NCBI GenBank assembly: GCA_012960305.1
Contig: DUBM01000020.1
Coordinates: 354,657 to 418,656 of the forward strand
From: Gammaproteobacteria bacterium
GTDB lineage: Bacteria; Pseudomonadota; Gammaproteobacteria; Pseudomonadales; Pseudohongiellaceae
Direction: 5' to 3'
Length of the DNA stretch: 64,000 bases
The stretch's first letter is position 1; every line of letters begins with the position of its first letter. The notes beneath the pieces are model-generated. The model saw only the letters and a program-made list of their open reading frames with translations, did not search any database and was not told the DNA's origin. This document shows positions 34,241-43,343 of the stretch, piece after piece. Position numbers and translations under genes: made by a program.

Positions 34241-35122
34241 CTAATATTTTTGCTCTTTAATCAGCTTTTGTTTTTCTAACCAGATATCATTTATAAATAG
34301 CCTAAATTGATTTTTATATTTAACCGAATCCATATCGTCAGACTCTTTAATGAATTTAGGAATCTTATAAGATCTAATAATTATTTTTGCCTCTCTCATT
34401 TCCCCACAAGCAAAATCCCAGGCCGATCTTTTTGGTGTTTTGTAGATGATGGTAAAGTCAATCAGCTCCTCTACCATGGGCATGCCCGAAAAAGCAGTCA
34501 CTAAAGCCCCAATTTTTGGCTTTAAAAGGTCATCATATGGGGAAAGTTGTATGTTCTTTTTTGTTTCAGTAAACCTGGTACCTTCCACAAAACTAAAGGC
34601 GGTAGTAGGATATCTAGTAAACTTTTTAGCGGCGTCTCTCGCATTCTCAAAATTACGTGCCTTTAAATCAGGATCGTTCTGAGCCTCGCCTGGTTTATGC
34701 CTATTCAAAAAAGGCATATCAATAGTTTTATGAACGAGATAAATAATAGGAATCCATTTTAATTCCTTTTTCATAAAAAATTTTAGTAATGGTAATTTAT
34801 AATTGCCAATGAAAAGAAGAACAAATATGTCTGCCCATGACATATGATTGCTCATTCCTATATACCAGCTTTTAGTTGAAATATTAGCAGGGTAATCAAT
34901 TTGCCACTTTGGCCTATGAATTAAACCTAGCGTTATCTTAAGAAACCAAACTAGCGCGTTCCCAATTTCATTGGAGATAGCGGTAATATATTTTTTAACA
35001 GAATTCACAGGAAGCATTCTTGGTATGCTAATAACAACTAGAATCAGTACCCCGAAAGAAAGGACGGATGAAATATATATAACGGTGACAATGCCAATAA
35101 AGTGCTTAAAAATTCCTTTCAT
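34241..35122 (-). CDS. PlsC-like lysophospholipid acyltransferase (YihG-like)
   Basis: A 293-aa membrane-bound acyltransferase. An N-terminal hydrophobic segment (residues 8-32) precedes the catalytic HX4D (H93-D98 in SNHMSWADIF) and the EGTR block (180-183, FSFVEGTRFTETK). It most resembles the YihG/YihG-like 1-acyl-glycerol-3-phosphate acyltransferases (~300 aa). The gene is much more AT-rich than its neighbours; bases 34741-34800 hold only 10 G or C out of 60. That could reflect transfer or relaxed selection. Convergent with the MDR gene. Confidence 0.82.
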   Translation of the reverse strand: MKGIFKHFIGIVTVIYISSVLSFGVLILVVISIPRMLPVNSVKKYITAISNEIGNALVWFLKITLGLIHRPKWQIDYPANISTKSWYIGMSNHMSWADIFVLLFIGNYKLPLLKFFMKKELKWIPIIYLVHKTIDMPFLNRHKPGEAQNDPDLKARNFENARDAAKKFTRYPTTAFSFVEGTRFTETKKNIQLSPYDDLLKPKIGALVTAFSGMPMVEELIDFTIIYKTPKRSAWDFACGEMREAKIIIRSYKIPKFIKESDDMDSVKYKNQFRLFINDIWLEKQKLIKEQKY

Positions 35123-35529
35123 TCTCTTCTATTTCACCTGCTATTTTGAATAGTATTTAATATCCAAAATACCCCCCATTTTTAAGATCGTGACATTATA
35201 CTTACTGAAAATAAAGTACTTAATCTAGCACAAAAAAGAATTTTTATTCTAAATCTACAGATATTTTATTTTAGAGGTTTTATACTAAAAAATATGTAAT
35301 AAATAGTTTCCAAGGGTTTGGCTCTTAGAAAAAACCTCAACTCTACTGACCCCTTACCAGTCTCAGAAAAACACGTAACTTAATATCTCATCAAGCGAAA
35401 AGTCACTCTTTGGAGAACCGGTTTTTTAAATTGTCTAAAGTGTAGTATTCAGCTTTTATTGATTTCTATCATTCGCAAATTAGTATATTGTTTGTAACGT
35501 CCAAAACACGATGAATAGGAGTATTTATT
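35123..35529. other. AT-rich intergenic region
   Basis: 407 nt, strongly AT-rich, no gene I can support. It separates the divergent acyltransferase from the small genes at 35.5 kb and must contain both promoters. AGGAG (35517-35521) at its end serves the 36-codon frame at 35530. Confidence 0.5.
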
Positions 35530-35640
35530 ATGGCTGATCCAATTGGAGAATTTTCACTTAAACATATTGGCAACACTTACGGGACCAACTCAGCTGGAGA
35601 CATGACGCCAGCTTTGTTGGATGGATCAATTATAGGTTAG
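35530..35640 (+). CDS. Very small ORF, possible truncated gene
   Basis: A 36-codon frame (MADPIGEFSLKHIGNTYGTN, ending LLDGSIIG) with a good AGGAG ribosome-binding site 8 nt upstream. The first residues (M-x-DPIGEF-x-LK) resemble the start of a family of ~150-aa secreted or cytosolic beta-rich proteins that I know only as hypothetical. If so, this is a truncated copy ending in an early TAG. It precedes the 97-aa monooxygenase-domain gene by 32 nt and may be co-transcribed. Could also be a genuine peptide. Confidence 0.4.
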   Translation: MADPIGEFSLKHIGNTYGTNSAGDMTPALLDGSIIG

Positions 35641-35672
35641 TAAATTTTATATAAATATTAGAGGATAATCGT

Positions 35673-35966
35673 ATGGTTATAGCAAATTTACAGTTAAAAA
35701 TTCAGGCTGAAAAAAGAGATGTTTTTTTGGAATGGTTTCAATCAATACTTCCAGACACTAGAAACTTTGCGGGATGCAGCGAGGTTAATCTTTGTTCTCT
35801 TGCTGCCCAGCCTGAGGCTGTAGACGTGATAAGCAAATGGGAATCACAAGAAAAATACGACGCTTATTTAGCAGGGCGGGACGAAGATGGCACCCTTGCG
35901 AAGTTAGCTGAGTTCGTAAGTGAAGAGCCGGCATTTCGATTTTTGACAGTAGACAACCAACTCTAA
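35673..35966 (+). CDS. Antibiotic-biosynthesis-monooxygenase (ABM) domain protein
   Basis: A 97-aa protein with the dimeric alpha/beta-barrel ABM fold, also found in quinol monooxygenases such as YgiN. It starts MVIANLQLKIQAEKRDVFLE and has the family pattern ending in VDVISKWESQEKYDAYLAGR. AGAGGA lies 7 nt before the ATG. ABM proteins either oxygenate quinols/polyphenols or have no known enzymatic role; substrate here is unknown. It lies right after the 36-codon frame. Confidence 0.75.
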   Translation: MVIANLQLKIQAEKRDVFLEWFQSILPDTRNFAGCSEVNLCSLAAQPEAVDVISKWESQEKYDAYLAGRDEDGTLAKLAEFVSEEPAFRFLTVDNQL

Positions 35967-36045
35967 TCAGATTTCGCGCAGCATGGCTCTTCTGAATCAC
36001 ATTTGCAGCGCCGTTAGTATAAAGTGTCGAGGCTTCAGCCAAGCT

Positions 36046-36090
36046 CTAATAATTGCAGTTGCCAACCCCATACTAAAAGGCTAATTTCAG
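36046..36090 (+). repeat. 45-nt dispersed repeat, copy A
   Basis: Matches copy B at 61897-61941 at 38 of 45 positions (37 of the first 42). Starts CTAATAATTGCAGTTGCCAA and continues through CCCCATACTA. In one plus frame both copies read LII(A/S)VANPILK(G/S) then TAA, with three of five differences silent, so they may be 3' ends of lost related genes rather than a regulatory element. In copy A this frame is open from an ATG at 35983 (33 codons). Confidence 0.55.
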
Positions 36091-36115
36091 GACATCTGAA
36101 AAAATTGTGAATTCG

Positions 36116-36460
36116 ATGCCTCCAACTATAAGATTACTAGCGTCGATACCTGCGGTTCTATTGTTGAGTTCTTGTTCATCATTGGTCAAGTCCAACTTTT
36201 ATCGAATGAGTCAGGCTGAGCTGATAGCCTACAATCTCATGATCGATGACCATGAACAGGTAACCTGTATGCAAGTGCAAATTGGTACGAACCAGGATAG
36301 TCAAAAAATTTACGGAACACTGGAAGAGATTCAACATAGCATCAAACCAGTCTTACCCGGCGCAAAAATCAACTCTATGCCGTTCTTTTCTCCAGTTGAA
36401 AACCAAAAGTCACGAAGCACCAACCCACCACTAAGGCCTGCCGTTCCAAGGCCGCTCTAA
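36116..36460 (+). CDS. Small lipoprotein, unknown
   Basis: About 114 aa from the ATG at 36116 (a GTG at 36107 is also in frame). A lipoprotein signal peptide is evident: MPPTIRLLASIPAVLLLSSC with the lipid-modified Cys in LLSSC. The mature part (SQAELIAYNLMIDDHEQVTC, then MQVQIGTNQDSQKIYGTLEE) has two cysteines in all and ends Pro/Arg-rich. Not recognised. It is 28 nt upstream of the csaA-like gene. Confidence 0.65.
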   Translation: MPPTIRLLASIPAVLLLSSCSSLVKSNFYRMSQAELIAYNLMIDDHEQVTCMQVQIGTNQDSQKIYGTLEEIQHSIKPVLPGAKINSMPFFSPVENQKSRSTNPPLRPAVPRPL

Positions 36461-36487
36461 TGATAATTATCGAAAGGGAATAAAGCA

Positions 36488-36835
36488 TTGGAAAAATTAA
36501 ATGATTTAAGCTGGAATGAATTTGAGAGAGTTGATTTACGAGTAGGAACAATTATTTCTGCGGAAATATTTGAAGAAGCTATCAAACCAGCCATAAAAAT
36601 GAAAATAGATTTTGGTGCTGAAATCGGCATTAAGAAATCATCCGCTCAGATTACGGATCATTATAATTCTGAAAGCTTGGTGGGAAAGCAAATTTCAGCC
36701 GTTGTTAATTTTCCCAAGAAACAAATAGGACCTTTTATGTCCGAATGTCTTGTTACAGGATTTACGCAGCATGATGGCAGTATCATCCTAGCTGTCCCCG
36801 ACAAAAACGCCATTAATGGTTCCCGGCTAGCATGA
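36488..36835 (+). CDS. csaA: CsaA-like tRNA-binding domain protein
   Basis: A 115-aa EMAP-II/OB-fold protein like Bacillus CsaA and the C-terminal domain of MetRS. Family pattern: FERVDLRVGTIISAEIFEEA, KPAIKMKIDFGAEIGIKKSS, then AQITDHY, GKQISAVVNFPKKQIGPFMS and ECLVTGF. CsaA acts as an export-related chaperone or tRNA binder in some bacteria. Starts with TTG at 36488; GGGA about 9 nt upstream is a modest ribosome-binding site. Confidence 0.85.
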   Translation: MEKLNDLSWNEFERVDLRVGTIISAEIFEEAIKPAIKMKIDFGAEIGIKKSSAQITDHYNSESLVGKQISAVVNFPKKQIGPFMSECLVTGFTQHDGSIILAVPDKNAINGSRLA

Positions 36836-36862
36836 GCCATATCGTTGTTAACGTGGCTTTAA
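36835..36862 (+). terminator. Candidate terminator after csaA-like gene
   Basis: AGCCA (36835-36839) pairs with TGGCT (36854-36858), with an inner GTT/AAC pair, followed by TTAAAT. A short imperfect hairpin placed on the gene end. Confidence 0.3.
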
Positions 36863-37222
36863 ATCCGCACATAATTATAGATGTAAGCGATCACGTAATT
36901 TTTGAATTGTTACTCTCTACTTTTCTAACAACATTAGGAGGCATAGAGCTGAACATGATGATGGAGCTAGGCTTCTAGCAGAATGAATTGTATCTAAACA
37001 AAGTAATTTTTTAACAATAATAGCGGATGAGTATGGGTCAAGAAATTAAAGTAGGGATATAAAATAAGAGGTCTTTAAGTATAACTCCCGCCAGTTTTCG
37101 AAGCCAGAAACGCCCTATACCTGAAAGGTGAGTGGTGAGTTCTTGCATTTTAGTTTAGAAATGGGGCTGCTGAATTCCAATTAGAAAAACAACCGCCCCT
37201 TTACTGTCATCGTTAAAGATTC
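36836..37222. other. Intergenic region before the TonB receptor gene end
   Basis: 387 nt between convergent csaA-like and TonB-receptor genes. Apart from the hairpin at its left end I see nothing: an AGGAGG at 36929-36934 is followed by only a seven-codon frame. Confidence 0.45.
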
Positions 37223-40102
37223 CTAGTATGAATAACTGAGCTCCAATCCATACATACGAGGTAATGTAATACCAGAGTTATGGCGGAAGAATTCAGCCTC
37301 ACCTTGGCGAAGAACTTGCAGATTGCCTATGTCGTCAAAAACGTTATTAACGAAACCAGTCACAGCCAAATTACTCTCTCCTGATCTCCAGGTAGCTCTT
37401 AAGTCCAAACGAGCATACGCATCAGCCTTCTCTGAATTGTTCTCGAATGGAGAATAGTAGACCTCGTCGGTCCAGCTATAAACTGTAAACAACTCAAGCT
37501 GAGCACCTCCGGCAAGTGGATACGCATAGCTAGCGTAGCCTGTTGCTTTACCTTCAGGGACTTGCAAAAGTTGATTGCCTTTTATGTCTTGCACGCGGTT
37601 TATGTAGTCTGGATACAATGATCCAGGCGCCGATGATCGACTCGTGTCAGAAACCATTAATGTCTCTGTATATTTGCTTGGCGTAAAGCTAAAATTACCA
37701 CCAAGAGTAAGACGCTCTGTAGCAAGCCAAATGGCTTCTGCCTCAATACCTAAAACCTCAGCTCCAGGCGCTTCCAACACGGACGTTGAGGTGCCATTCG
37801 TAACGACTGAGACCTCAGTGCCTACAGTATGGATAGTCGAGTAATCATATAGATAAGCTGAAGCATTTATTTGCAAGCTATCGTTAAGAAATCTAGATTT
37901 GTAACCAATTTCATAAGAGATCAACTCTTCTGGGTCATATGTGCTTGTCGCGCTAAAAAATACCAGATTGAAACCACCTGAGCGGTAACCTGAAGTAGCA
38001 GAAAAATACATCATGCTCGAATCGTTAATATTGTAGTCAAGATTGATCCGCCCAGTAGTCTTCCTATCAGTTCGATTAAATGGCCGATACACACTCAAGG
38101 CAAAGGGAATGCCACCATTGGTTACTTTTTCTGTCGGAACAGTCGCAGTTGCTGCTGTTTCGCCTGGCCCGGGCACAAGGCCACCGTTTGTTCGATTTAC
38201 CGCCGCCAAGCCACCATAGAGCGCCAGAAAGCTAGTAGCCCCAGTCTCAGAATAACGCCATAAATTTTCTTCCGCTGTAACCTCATCTTCCGCGTAGCGC
38301 ACTCCAAAGGTTAGGGTAAATACGTCATTGATATCCCACACCCCTTGAGTGTAAGCCGCGAACGCCTCGCGCTTGGTTTGCGTCGAGTACAGGAGATCAG
38401 TGGCAGATGTTATTGGACCATGCACTACATTGAGATCTGGATTGGTTCCATTATCGCCGTACCAGGGCGATGTATAGACGTTGTTGCCGCCGTTATTTCT
38501 TTCACAAGAAGCAGCAACACTGCCAGAGCATGATCCCTTGGCACTATACAGAGTAGCCATCGGCCTTCCCGAAAATGCAAGATTCGAAGCGCTTAATCCA
38601 GCTGGAATACCAGTAGCAGCAGACATTCCAGCGCTTATCCCGGTGTTATCCTGATAGGCATCGGTCATTCGTGATTCGCCAACTGAAGAGTAGAAGTCCC
38701 CACGCTGATCGATGGTTGCATCGTAGGTAAAAATACCGGTAGTAAAAGAAAGTGTGTCACTTACATCATAAAGAGCCTGCAACTCATGAGATGTGTAGTC
38801 AGCCTCGTGGTTCACATAAAACTGGCGATCATGAAATAAGCTCGCAGTATTATCGTCATCGGTCGTTCTCTTGTAGGATAATTTATTGAATCCGTAGATA
38901 TATTTGAGTTCGAGCGCATCGTTAACATCCCAGCTTGCGTTAAATTGGGTTCCCTGTTGTATAAAGCTTTCATGATTTAGCCCATTTGTTGCTGCGCAAA
39001 GGTCATCGCCCTCGATATCGCCAGGGAATACACACTGGTTATATCGATCTGCGCTAGCCGCTGAAGTATTATTAAACCCATCTAACGAGGCTGCCGCATT
39101 CTGAGCGCCATTAAATGCTCCAGGATCGATACCTGGCCGATTATGCTGTGCTTGACCAACTGCGCCGGTTGTAGGGTTAGTGAACTGCAATATTGGCTTG
39201 CTTTGATCGTACCAATTATTATTGTCAAAGTTCGCACGACTGGTATTTGTGGTATCGATGAATCGGTAACCTGGTACCAAGACATCAGTTACCCTGCTCG
39301 AATTCCCCTGTTCGTTTAGGACGACGAGACCACCGCCATTAGCGCCGCCGAAGGACCGATCAATATCCATAAAATTTTGTCGAAGATTGAATTCTACCGT
39401 ATCTGTTGGTGTCCACTTAAATTGTACTGCGAGATTCTCCGTGCCAATACCATCAATATCAGATCCACCGCCCAATTCCTCAATCACACCATCACGATCT
39501 CGGTAGCTGAAATTTATCCTGCCCGATAGCTGATCTTCAATTAATGAACCATTCAACATTCCGTACGCTTCGTTGGTACCGAAATTACCAAGGATTGATT
39601 TAAAGGAATAATCGAACTCTTCTGTTGGTTCGTTGTACAGGATATTAATAGCACCACCTACGGCATTGCGGCCGTACACCGTGCCTTGAGGGCCACGTAA
39701 TACTTCTATACGATTGACATCCCAGAAAGTGGCGGCGGTTGCCGTAAGAAGATCTTCTGAATAGACACCGTTCATGTAAGTGGCGATCCCCGGATCTCCA
39801 CCCAATGCCCGAAAGTTTCGGCCTACCCCTCTGACTGTTGCATCATACGGTTGGATAGTTGTAGCCGGAATAAAGTTTTGTAAGTCTTCTTGATTTCTGA
39901 TTCCAAAAAGTTCCAGGTCGTCCCCAGTAAAGGCGGTAATAGAAATTGATGTATCTTGAACCGAAGCCTCTCTCCGCTCAGCGGTTACAATGACTTCTTC
40001 TAATTGCCTCGGACCATTATCTTCGGCAGCGAATATAAACGTAGGTGAAAAAACTGTGCAGAACAGCGCGGACGCACCTAGCAAACGTGGTATTGAGCTC
40101 AT
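37223..40102 (-). CDS. TonB-dependent outer-membrane receptor
   Basis: A 959-aa receptor. From the ATG at 40102 it has a signal peptide (MSSIPRLLGASALFCTVFSP, then TFIFAAED) followed by a TonB-box-like LEEVIVTAERR (34-44), the plug domain (IRNQEDLQNFIPATTIQPYD; RIEVLRGPQGTVYGRNAVGG) and a long beta-barrel ending with aromatic SYSY. GGAGGA 8 nt before this ATG decides the start; a longer frame from 40177 is unlikely. The extracellular loops contain Cys pairs. Ligand unknown; this subclass often imports organic molecules rather than siderophores in marine bacteria. Confidence 0.93.
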   Translation of the reverse strand: MSSIPRLLGASALFCTVFSPTFIFAAEDNGPRQLEEVIVTAERREASVQDTSISITAFTGDDLELFGIRNQEDLQNFIPATTIQPYDATVRGVGRNFRALGGDPGIATYMNGVYSEDLLTATAATFWDVNRIEVLRGPQGTVYGRNAVGGAINILYNEPTEEFDYSFKSILGNFGTNEAYGMLNGSLIEDQLSGRINFSYRDRDGVIEELGGGSDIDGIGTENLAVQFKWTPTDTVEFNLRQNFMDIDRSFGGANGGGLVVLNEQGNSSRVTDVLVPGYRFIDTTNTSRANFDNNNWYDQSKPILQFTNPTTGAVGQAQHNRPGIDPGAFNGAQNAAASLDGFNNTSAASADRYNQCVFPGDIEGDDLCAATNGLNHESFIQQGTQFNASWDVNDALELKYIYGFNKLSYKRTTDDDNTASLFHDRQFYVNHEADYTSHELQALYDVSDTLSFTTGIFTYDATIDQRGDFYSSVGESRMTDAYQDNTGISAGMSAATGIPAGLSASNLAFSGRPMATLYSAKGSCSGSVAASCERNNGGNNVYTSPWYGDNGTNPDLNVVHGPITSATDLLYSTQTKREAFAAYTQGVWDINDVFTLTFGVRYAEDEVTAEENLWRYSETGATSFLALYGGLAAVNRTNGGLVPGPGETAATATVPTEKVTNGGIPFALSVYRPFNRTDRKTTGRINLDYNINDSSMMYFSATSGYRSGGFNLVFFSATSTYDPEELISYEIGYKSRFLNDSLQINASAYLYDYSTIHTVGTEVSVVTNGTSTSVLEAPGAEVLGIEAEAIWLATERLTLGGNFSFTPSKYTETLMVSDTSRSSAPGSLYPDYINRVQDIKGNQLLQVPEGKATGYASYAYPLAGGAQLELFTVYSWTDEVYYSPFENNSEKADAYARLDLRATWRSGESNLAVTGFVNNVFDDIGNLQVLRQGEAEFFRHNSGITLPRMYGLELSYSY

Positions 40103-40475
40103 TATATTGTTCCTCCGAACAGCATATCCGGATTTTATAAATAGGATAAAAGCAATTATAAATCTATAAAGCGTCACTTAGTTGCGACGGGATGTACATT
40201 AACTCCAAAATATTAAATTTGCACGTTAATTTACTCGAAAATCACGCCTTGGTTAAGGTCACGACTTCCAAGTTGATTTTTACGCATGAAAGAGTGGTAT
40301 CGCCATTCCATAAGATTAAACTTGTCAGAGCAAGAAAGGATGGTAACGATGATTAATTACTGTCATTGGAATTTCTAGTATTAAAATATGTTGTTAATTG
40401 ATACCTGGATATTACGATAGAGGCTTAAAGCTCACCTATTCTCAACCAATTCTTTATTTAATCTCATTGCAGTAT
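40103..40475. promoter_or_regulatory. Upstream region of the TonB receptor gene
   Basis: 373 nt between the TonB-receptor gene and the DUF2975 gene, both on minus. The receptor promoter should be here. No operator or hairpin stands out; the region is AT-rich with one GGAGGA ribosome-binding site (40111-40116). Confidence 0.4.
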
Positions 40476-41018
40476 TTACGACTGAACCCCACTCCCCGCG
40501 TTTTCACCGCCTGCCGGGTGTGTCTCTCGCATTACCCAGGCTACCGTTAGAAAAACCATAGCGACAAATAAACTACTCAAATCATGGCTGTCTATACTCG
40601 CAACCACGGCTCGTTGACCCGGAACGTTGTTAAAAGTAACTGTCACACTAACCAGAGCGCGAGCGACGGGTGCAGCAAGTGCGCTGAAAAGTAACATGAT
40701 AGCAAAGCTGTGTAATAGCTTCGTTTTGGCCTGATTGAAGAACTGCTCTTTTCGAAAAAGTTCGAATAAAGCTCTCAAGTGCAAAAGCCCTCTCATTAGC
40801 AATGCAATGGGGATCATGCTAAATATAAAACCTAGAATACGATTAGGTAAGGCGATTGTATCAGGACGAAATTCGTTACCTAGGTACTCTAGAGTCCCAT
40901 TGATTCGATCGAAATCTACCCAAACCCAGATTATTAATAACGGCAGAAACATCAGGCTCAAGCTACATATCGTAGACATTAGAGCGCTCATTCGTTGAAT
41001 TTTGTGTGTGCTAGTCAT
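40476..41018 (-). CDS. DUF2975 family membrane protein
   Basis: A 180-aa protein with four hydrophobic segments (SLSLMFLPLLIIWVWVDF; ILGFIFSMIPIALLMRGL; FAIMLLFSALAAPVARAL; LSSLFVAMVFLTVAWVM). It fits the DUF2975 pattern, including LRALFELFRKEQFFNQAKTK. Such genes usually sit beside a small HTH regulator, which is missing here. Function unknown. Confidence 0.72.
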   Translation of the reverse strand: MTSTHKIQRMSALMSTICSLSLMFLPLLIIWVWVDFDRINGTLEYLGNEFRPDTIALPNRILGFIFSMIPIALLMRGLLHLRALFELFRKEQFFNQAKTKLLHSFAIMLLFSALAAPVARALVSVTVTFNNVPGQRAVVASIDSHDLSSLFVAMVFLTVAWVMRETHPAGGENAGSGVQS

Positions 41019-41419
41019 ATTAAAAGCCTTGTCACGTCACAAGTATTCTTAAGGTTTTTTTTAAAATTAATATTAAGGGCTTAGTTAATGCAAGAAGAGA
41101 ATTTTCATTCACTAAAAGGCGGCCTGGCTAGAAAGAAAGATCCTTATAGCTTCACTCCTTAATCCTCGAAAGTTCCACACCGTTCGAGAAGGATGGTATG
41201 CAGAAGGCTCCGATGGAACCACCCCTCTATATGTGAAGTGTACCTTTGGGGTGGGTGTGCTAATTAGCATTACATTTGGTGAACTACACCCGCTTACTGA
41301 GGCCCAGAAACTGAGTCATCGATATTGGCAATTACCCTAATATCTCCCAATAGAAAGCATCACCACAATGATTCCAGATACCAGTCAGTTTCATGCTGCG
41401 TATGCGGCCATAAAATGAT
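41019..41419. other. Intergenic region with an inverted repeat and a decayed reading frame
   Basis: 401 nt between two minus-strand genes. CTTGT-CACGTC-ACAAG (41028-41043), just before the DUF2975 start, could be an operator. On plus, a 74-codon frame without a start codon runs from 41116 to a TAA at 41340 and contains EGWYAEGSDGTTPLYVKCTF; it may be the remains of a gene. A second short plus frame begins at ATG 41088 and ends at 41162. Confidence 0.35.
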
Positions 41420-42658
41420 CTAAGGTCTCTGGTCATTAAAAATATCTAATGGTAGTAATGCAGTTACCCCTACATTAGGAGAATCTACTAGCTGGCTGAT
41501 TCGTAGATCGACGGCTACGCTTGCAATGACATATGCTTGATTTCGGTCGTAACCATATTCTGAAACTATATATTCGATAATTCCATCAAGCGCATTTCTT
41601 GCCGCAAGATTAATGTCATTTGATAAATTACTGAGACCAGGCACTACATCTGAATTCAAGTAACTCATGTCGGGGGGCGCCGCCCCAGGATTTTTAACAG
41701 GAATTCCTGTAACGGCATAAAATCGTCGGGAAGGAATGTCTAGTACTTTAGACATGCCCTCATAATGCGGTCCACGAGAAAGATCAGGGCCATTCTTGAT
41801 TATTTCAGTGGTCACCCAGACATTTGCCGACATTTCGATTGCCGTCCCTGACACCTCACCATCCCCTTGGGCATAATGAAGGTCACCAAGGGTTAGACCA
41901 CACCCATCGATGTAACAAGGAAGATAGATAGACACCCCGGCTTGCAAATACCGTATATCCATATTGCCGCCGTGTTCTCTTGGTGGAATAGTCCTTAAGC
42001 ATTCGTTCGGCGCACTTCCATCAGGACCGCAAAGGGATTGAGGGGATGCGCCCTCTGCGTAAGGCAAGGATACCTGCCCGCCAGCGTTTGCTAACTGCTG
42101 TTCGCGCTGAAGTATATCCGCTAATTGAACAGAGCCAGGAAGAACAGAAACTACGCCAGGAAAGCTTGCATTGGGAATCCTTATACCTGGAATATCATCG
42201 CTTTCCGCGAATTCACGATTTAGCCGCCAGACAGCTAGGAACTCTCCTCCCACCAGGTCAGGGACAAACCCACCACTTCCCCCACGAGTAAATCCATATT
42301 TTCCGGGATCAATGTTTAAGATAGTTACTTTTAGGACATCACCTGAGTCAGCTCCCTCAATGTATACTGGGCCAGACATCGGATGCACCGCTCCAAAATT
42401 TCTTTCTAAAGTTTCCGGTTCTGTTTCTTGTACTTCGATAGCCCCGAGAACGTCGTTAGCATCGCGAGCACGAAATAAAATAGTTTGCCCGGGATTAGCT
42501 CGATAATTAATCGGTATATCCGGGTGCAAACGGTTTATACATCCAGGGTCTTCAATGCAGTTTCCTCCAGTGCCACCAACAATTAAGATTGTGTTTTCTG
42601 CACCAAAGACAGGTGTGACCATGGCTACACAAAAAACTAACTTGATAATTTTAATCAT
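41420..42658 (-). CDS. Exported acetamidase/formamidase family protein
   Basis: A 412-aa FmdA/AmdA-family protein (amide hydrolysis to ammonia). It starts with a signal peptide (MIKIIKLVFCVAMVTPVFGA). The family core is clear: GAVHPMSGPVYIEGADSGDV, DPGKYGFTRGGSGGFVPDL, PPREHGGNMDIRYLQAG, GLTLGDLHYAQGDGEVSGTA and the C-terminal ASVAVDLRISQLVDSPNVGV. Unusual for a family that is mostly cytosolic, it is exported and has three close cysteine pairs (NCIEDPGC, LCGPDGSAPNEC, PCYIDGC) that could be disulfides. The ATG at 42658 with AGGTGAG upstream is preferred to a GTG at 42670. Confidence 0.88.
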   Translation of the reverse strand: MIKIIKLVFCVAMVTPVFGAENTILIVGGTGGNCIEDPGCINRLHPDIPINYRANPGQTILFRARDANDVLGAIEVQETEPETLERNFGAVHPMSGPVYIEGADSGDVLKVTILNIDPGKYGFTRGGSGGFVPDLVGGEFLAVWRLNREFAESDDIPGIRIPNASFPGVVSVLPGSVQLADILQREQQLANAGGQVSLPYAEGASPQSLCGPDGSAPNECLRTIPPREHGGNMDIRYLQAGVSIYLPCYIDGCGLTLGDLHYAQGDGEVSGTAIEMSANVWVTTEIIKNGPDLSRGPHYEGMSKVLDIPSRRFYAVTGIPVKNPGAAPPDMSYLNSDVVPGLSNLSNDINLAARNALDGIIEYIVSEYGYDRNQAYVIASVAVDLRISQLVDSPNVGVTALLPLDIFNDQRP

Positions 42659-42920
42659 AATAATTCTCACCTAAAACCGCTTACTCACAATGGTATCTAT
42701 AAGGGTGCGAATGTTTAAACGATATGCCTAGCTTTCTTTCTCACCTACACTGCTACCGGTCAAAGTTCACTTGATTTAAATAGTATTGGGGTTCCTGAGC
42801 TTCTGACATTCGTTGTTGGCCTTTTATACAAACTGTCGCTGCTTCATAAGCTCCGCACTCATTATAAGACGAGCATGAGGGCATGATTGACGCCGACTCA
42901 ATGGCTATACAATAAGATGC

Positions 42921-43343
42921 CTAGAGGGAACCATGATTCACAAAATTTTGACGATCGCCATTTGCAATCCCGGATGTTATTAGTCCCATTCTGACTCTAG
43001 CCGCATGGCTGTTGTCAATTTCAATATCCGGGTGATCTTCTGGCCTTTCTATGATCACGTAAAAATGATCACGTGGTTTTTCAATAAGAAACTCTCCTTG
43101 GAAAGTTGCTATTGCCCCGCTAGGCCAATTCACAGTTATTTCATTAAAGGAGTAATGCTTACCTACTTGGTGGTCCTCCGTCGATACGGTCAGCGGAGCT
43201 AAGCCCATTAATTCGCCATTTGAGTAAATGTAACCATGCTTTGGGACTGTATCGTAAGTGATTGATGTGCTTGGAGTGGAGCTACAACTAGCGATAATTA
43301 AAAGTAGAGGAAGTCGATAGCCTATAAAAGCGAGAAATTTCAT
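42921..43343 (-). CDS. Small lipoprotein, unknown
   Basis: A 140-aa protein with a lipoprotein signal peptide (MKFLAFIGYRLPLLLIIASC; Cys in the IIASC box). The mature part contains TYDTVPKHGYIYSNGELMGL followed by APLTVS, which resembles PEGA-like domains (carbohydrate/surface-binding fold), and an acidic C-terminal half. Probably an outer- or inner-membrane-anchored protein; function unknown. Alone on minus. Confidence 0.7.
   Translation of the reverse strand: MKFLAFIGYRLPLLLIIASCSSTPSTSITYDTVPKHGYIYSNGELMGLAPLTVSTEDHQVGKHYSFNEITVNWPSGAIATFQGEFLIEKPRDHFYVIIERPEDHPDIEIDNSHAARVRMGLITSGIANGDRQNFVNHGSL

Noticed and set aside
35785..36042. 85-codon minus-strand frame over the ABM gene and repeat copy A
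   Set aside because: Overlaps the ABM gene on the other strand and has no protein-like features.
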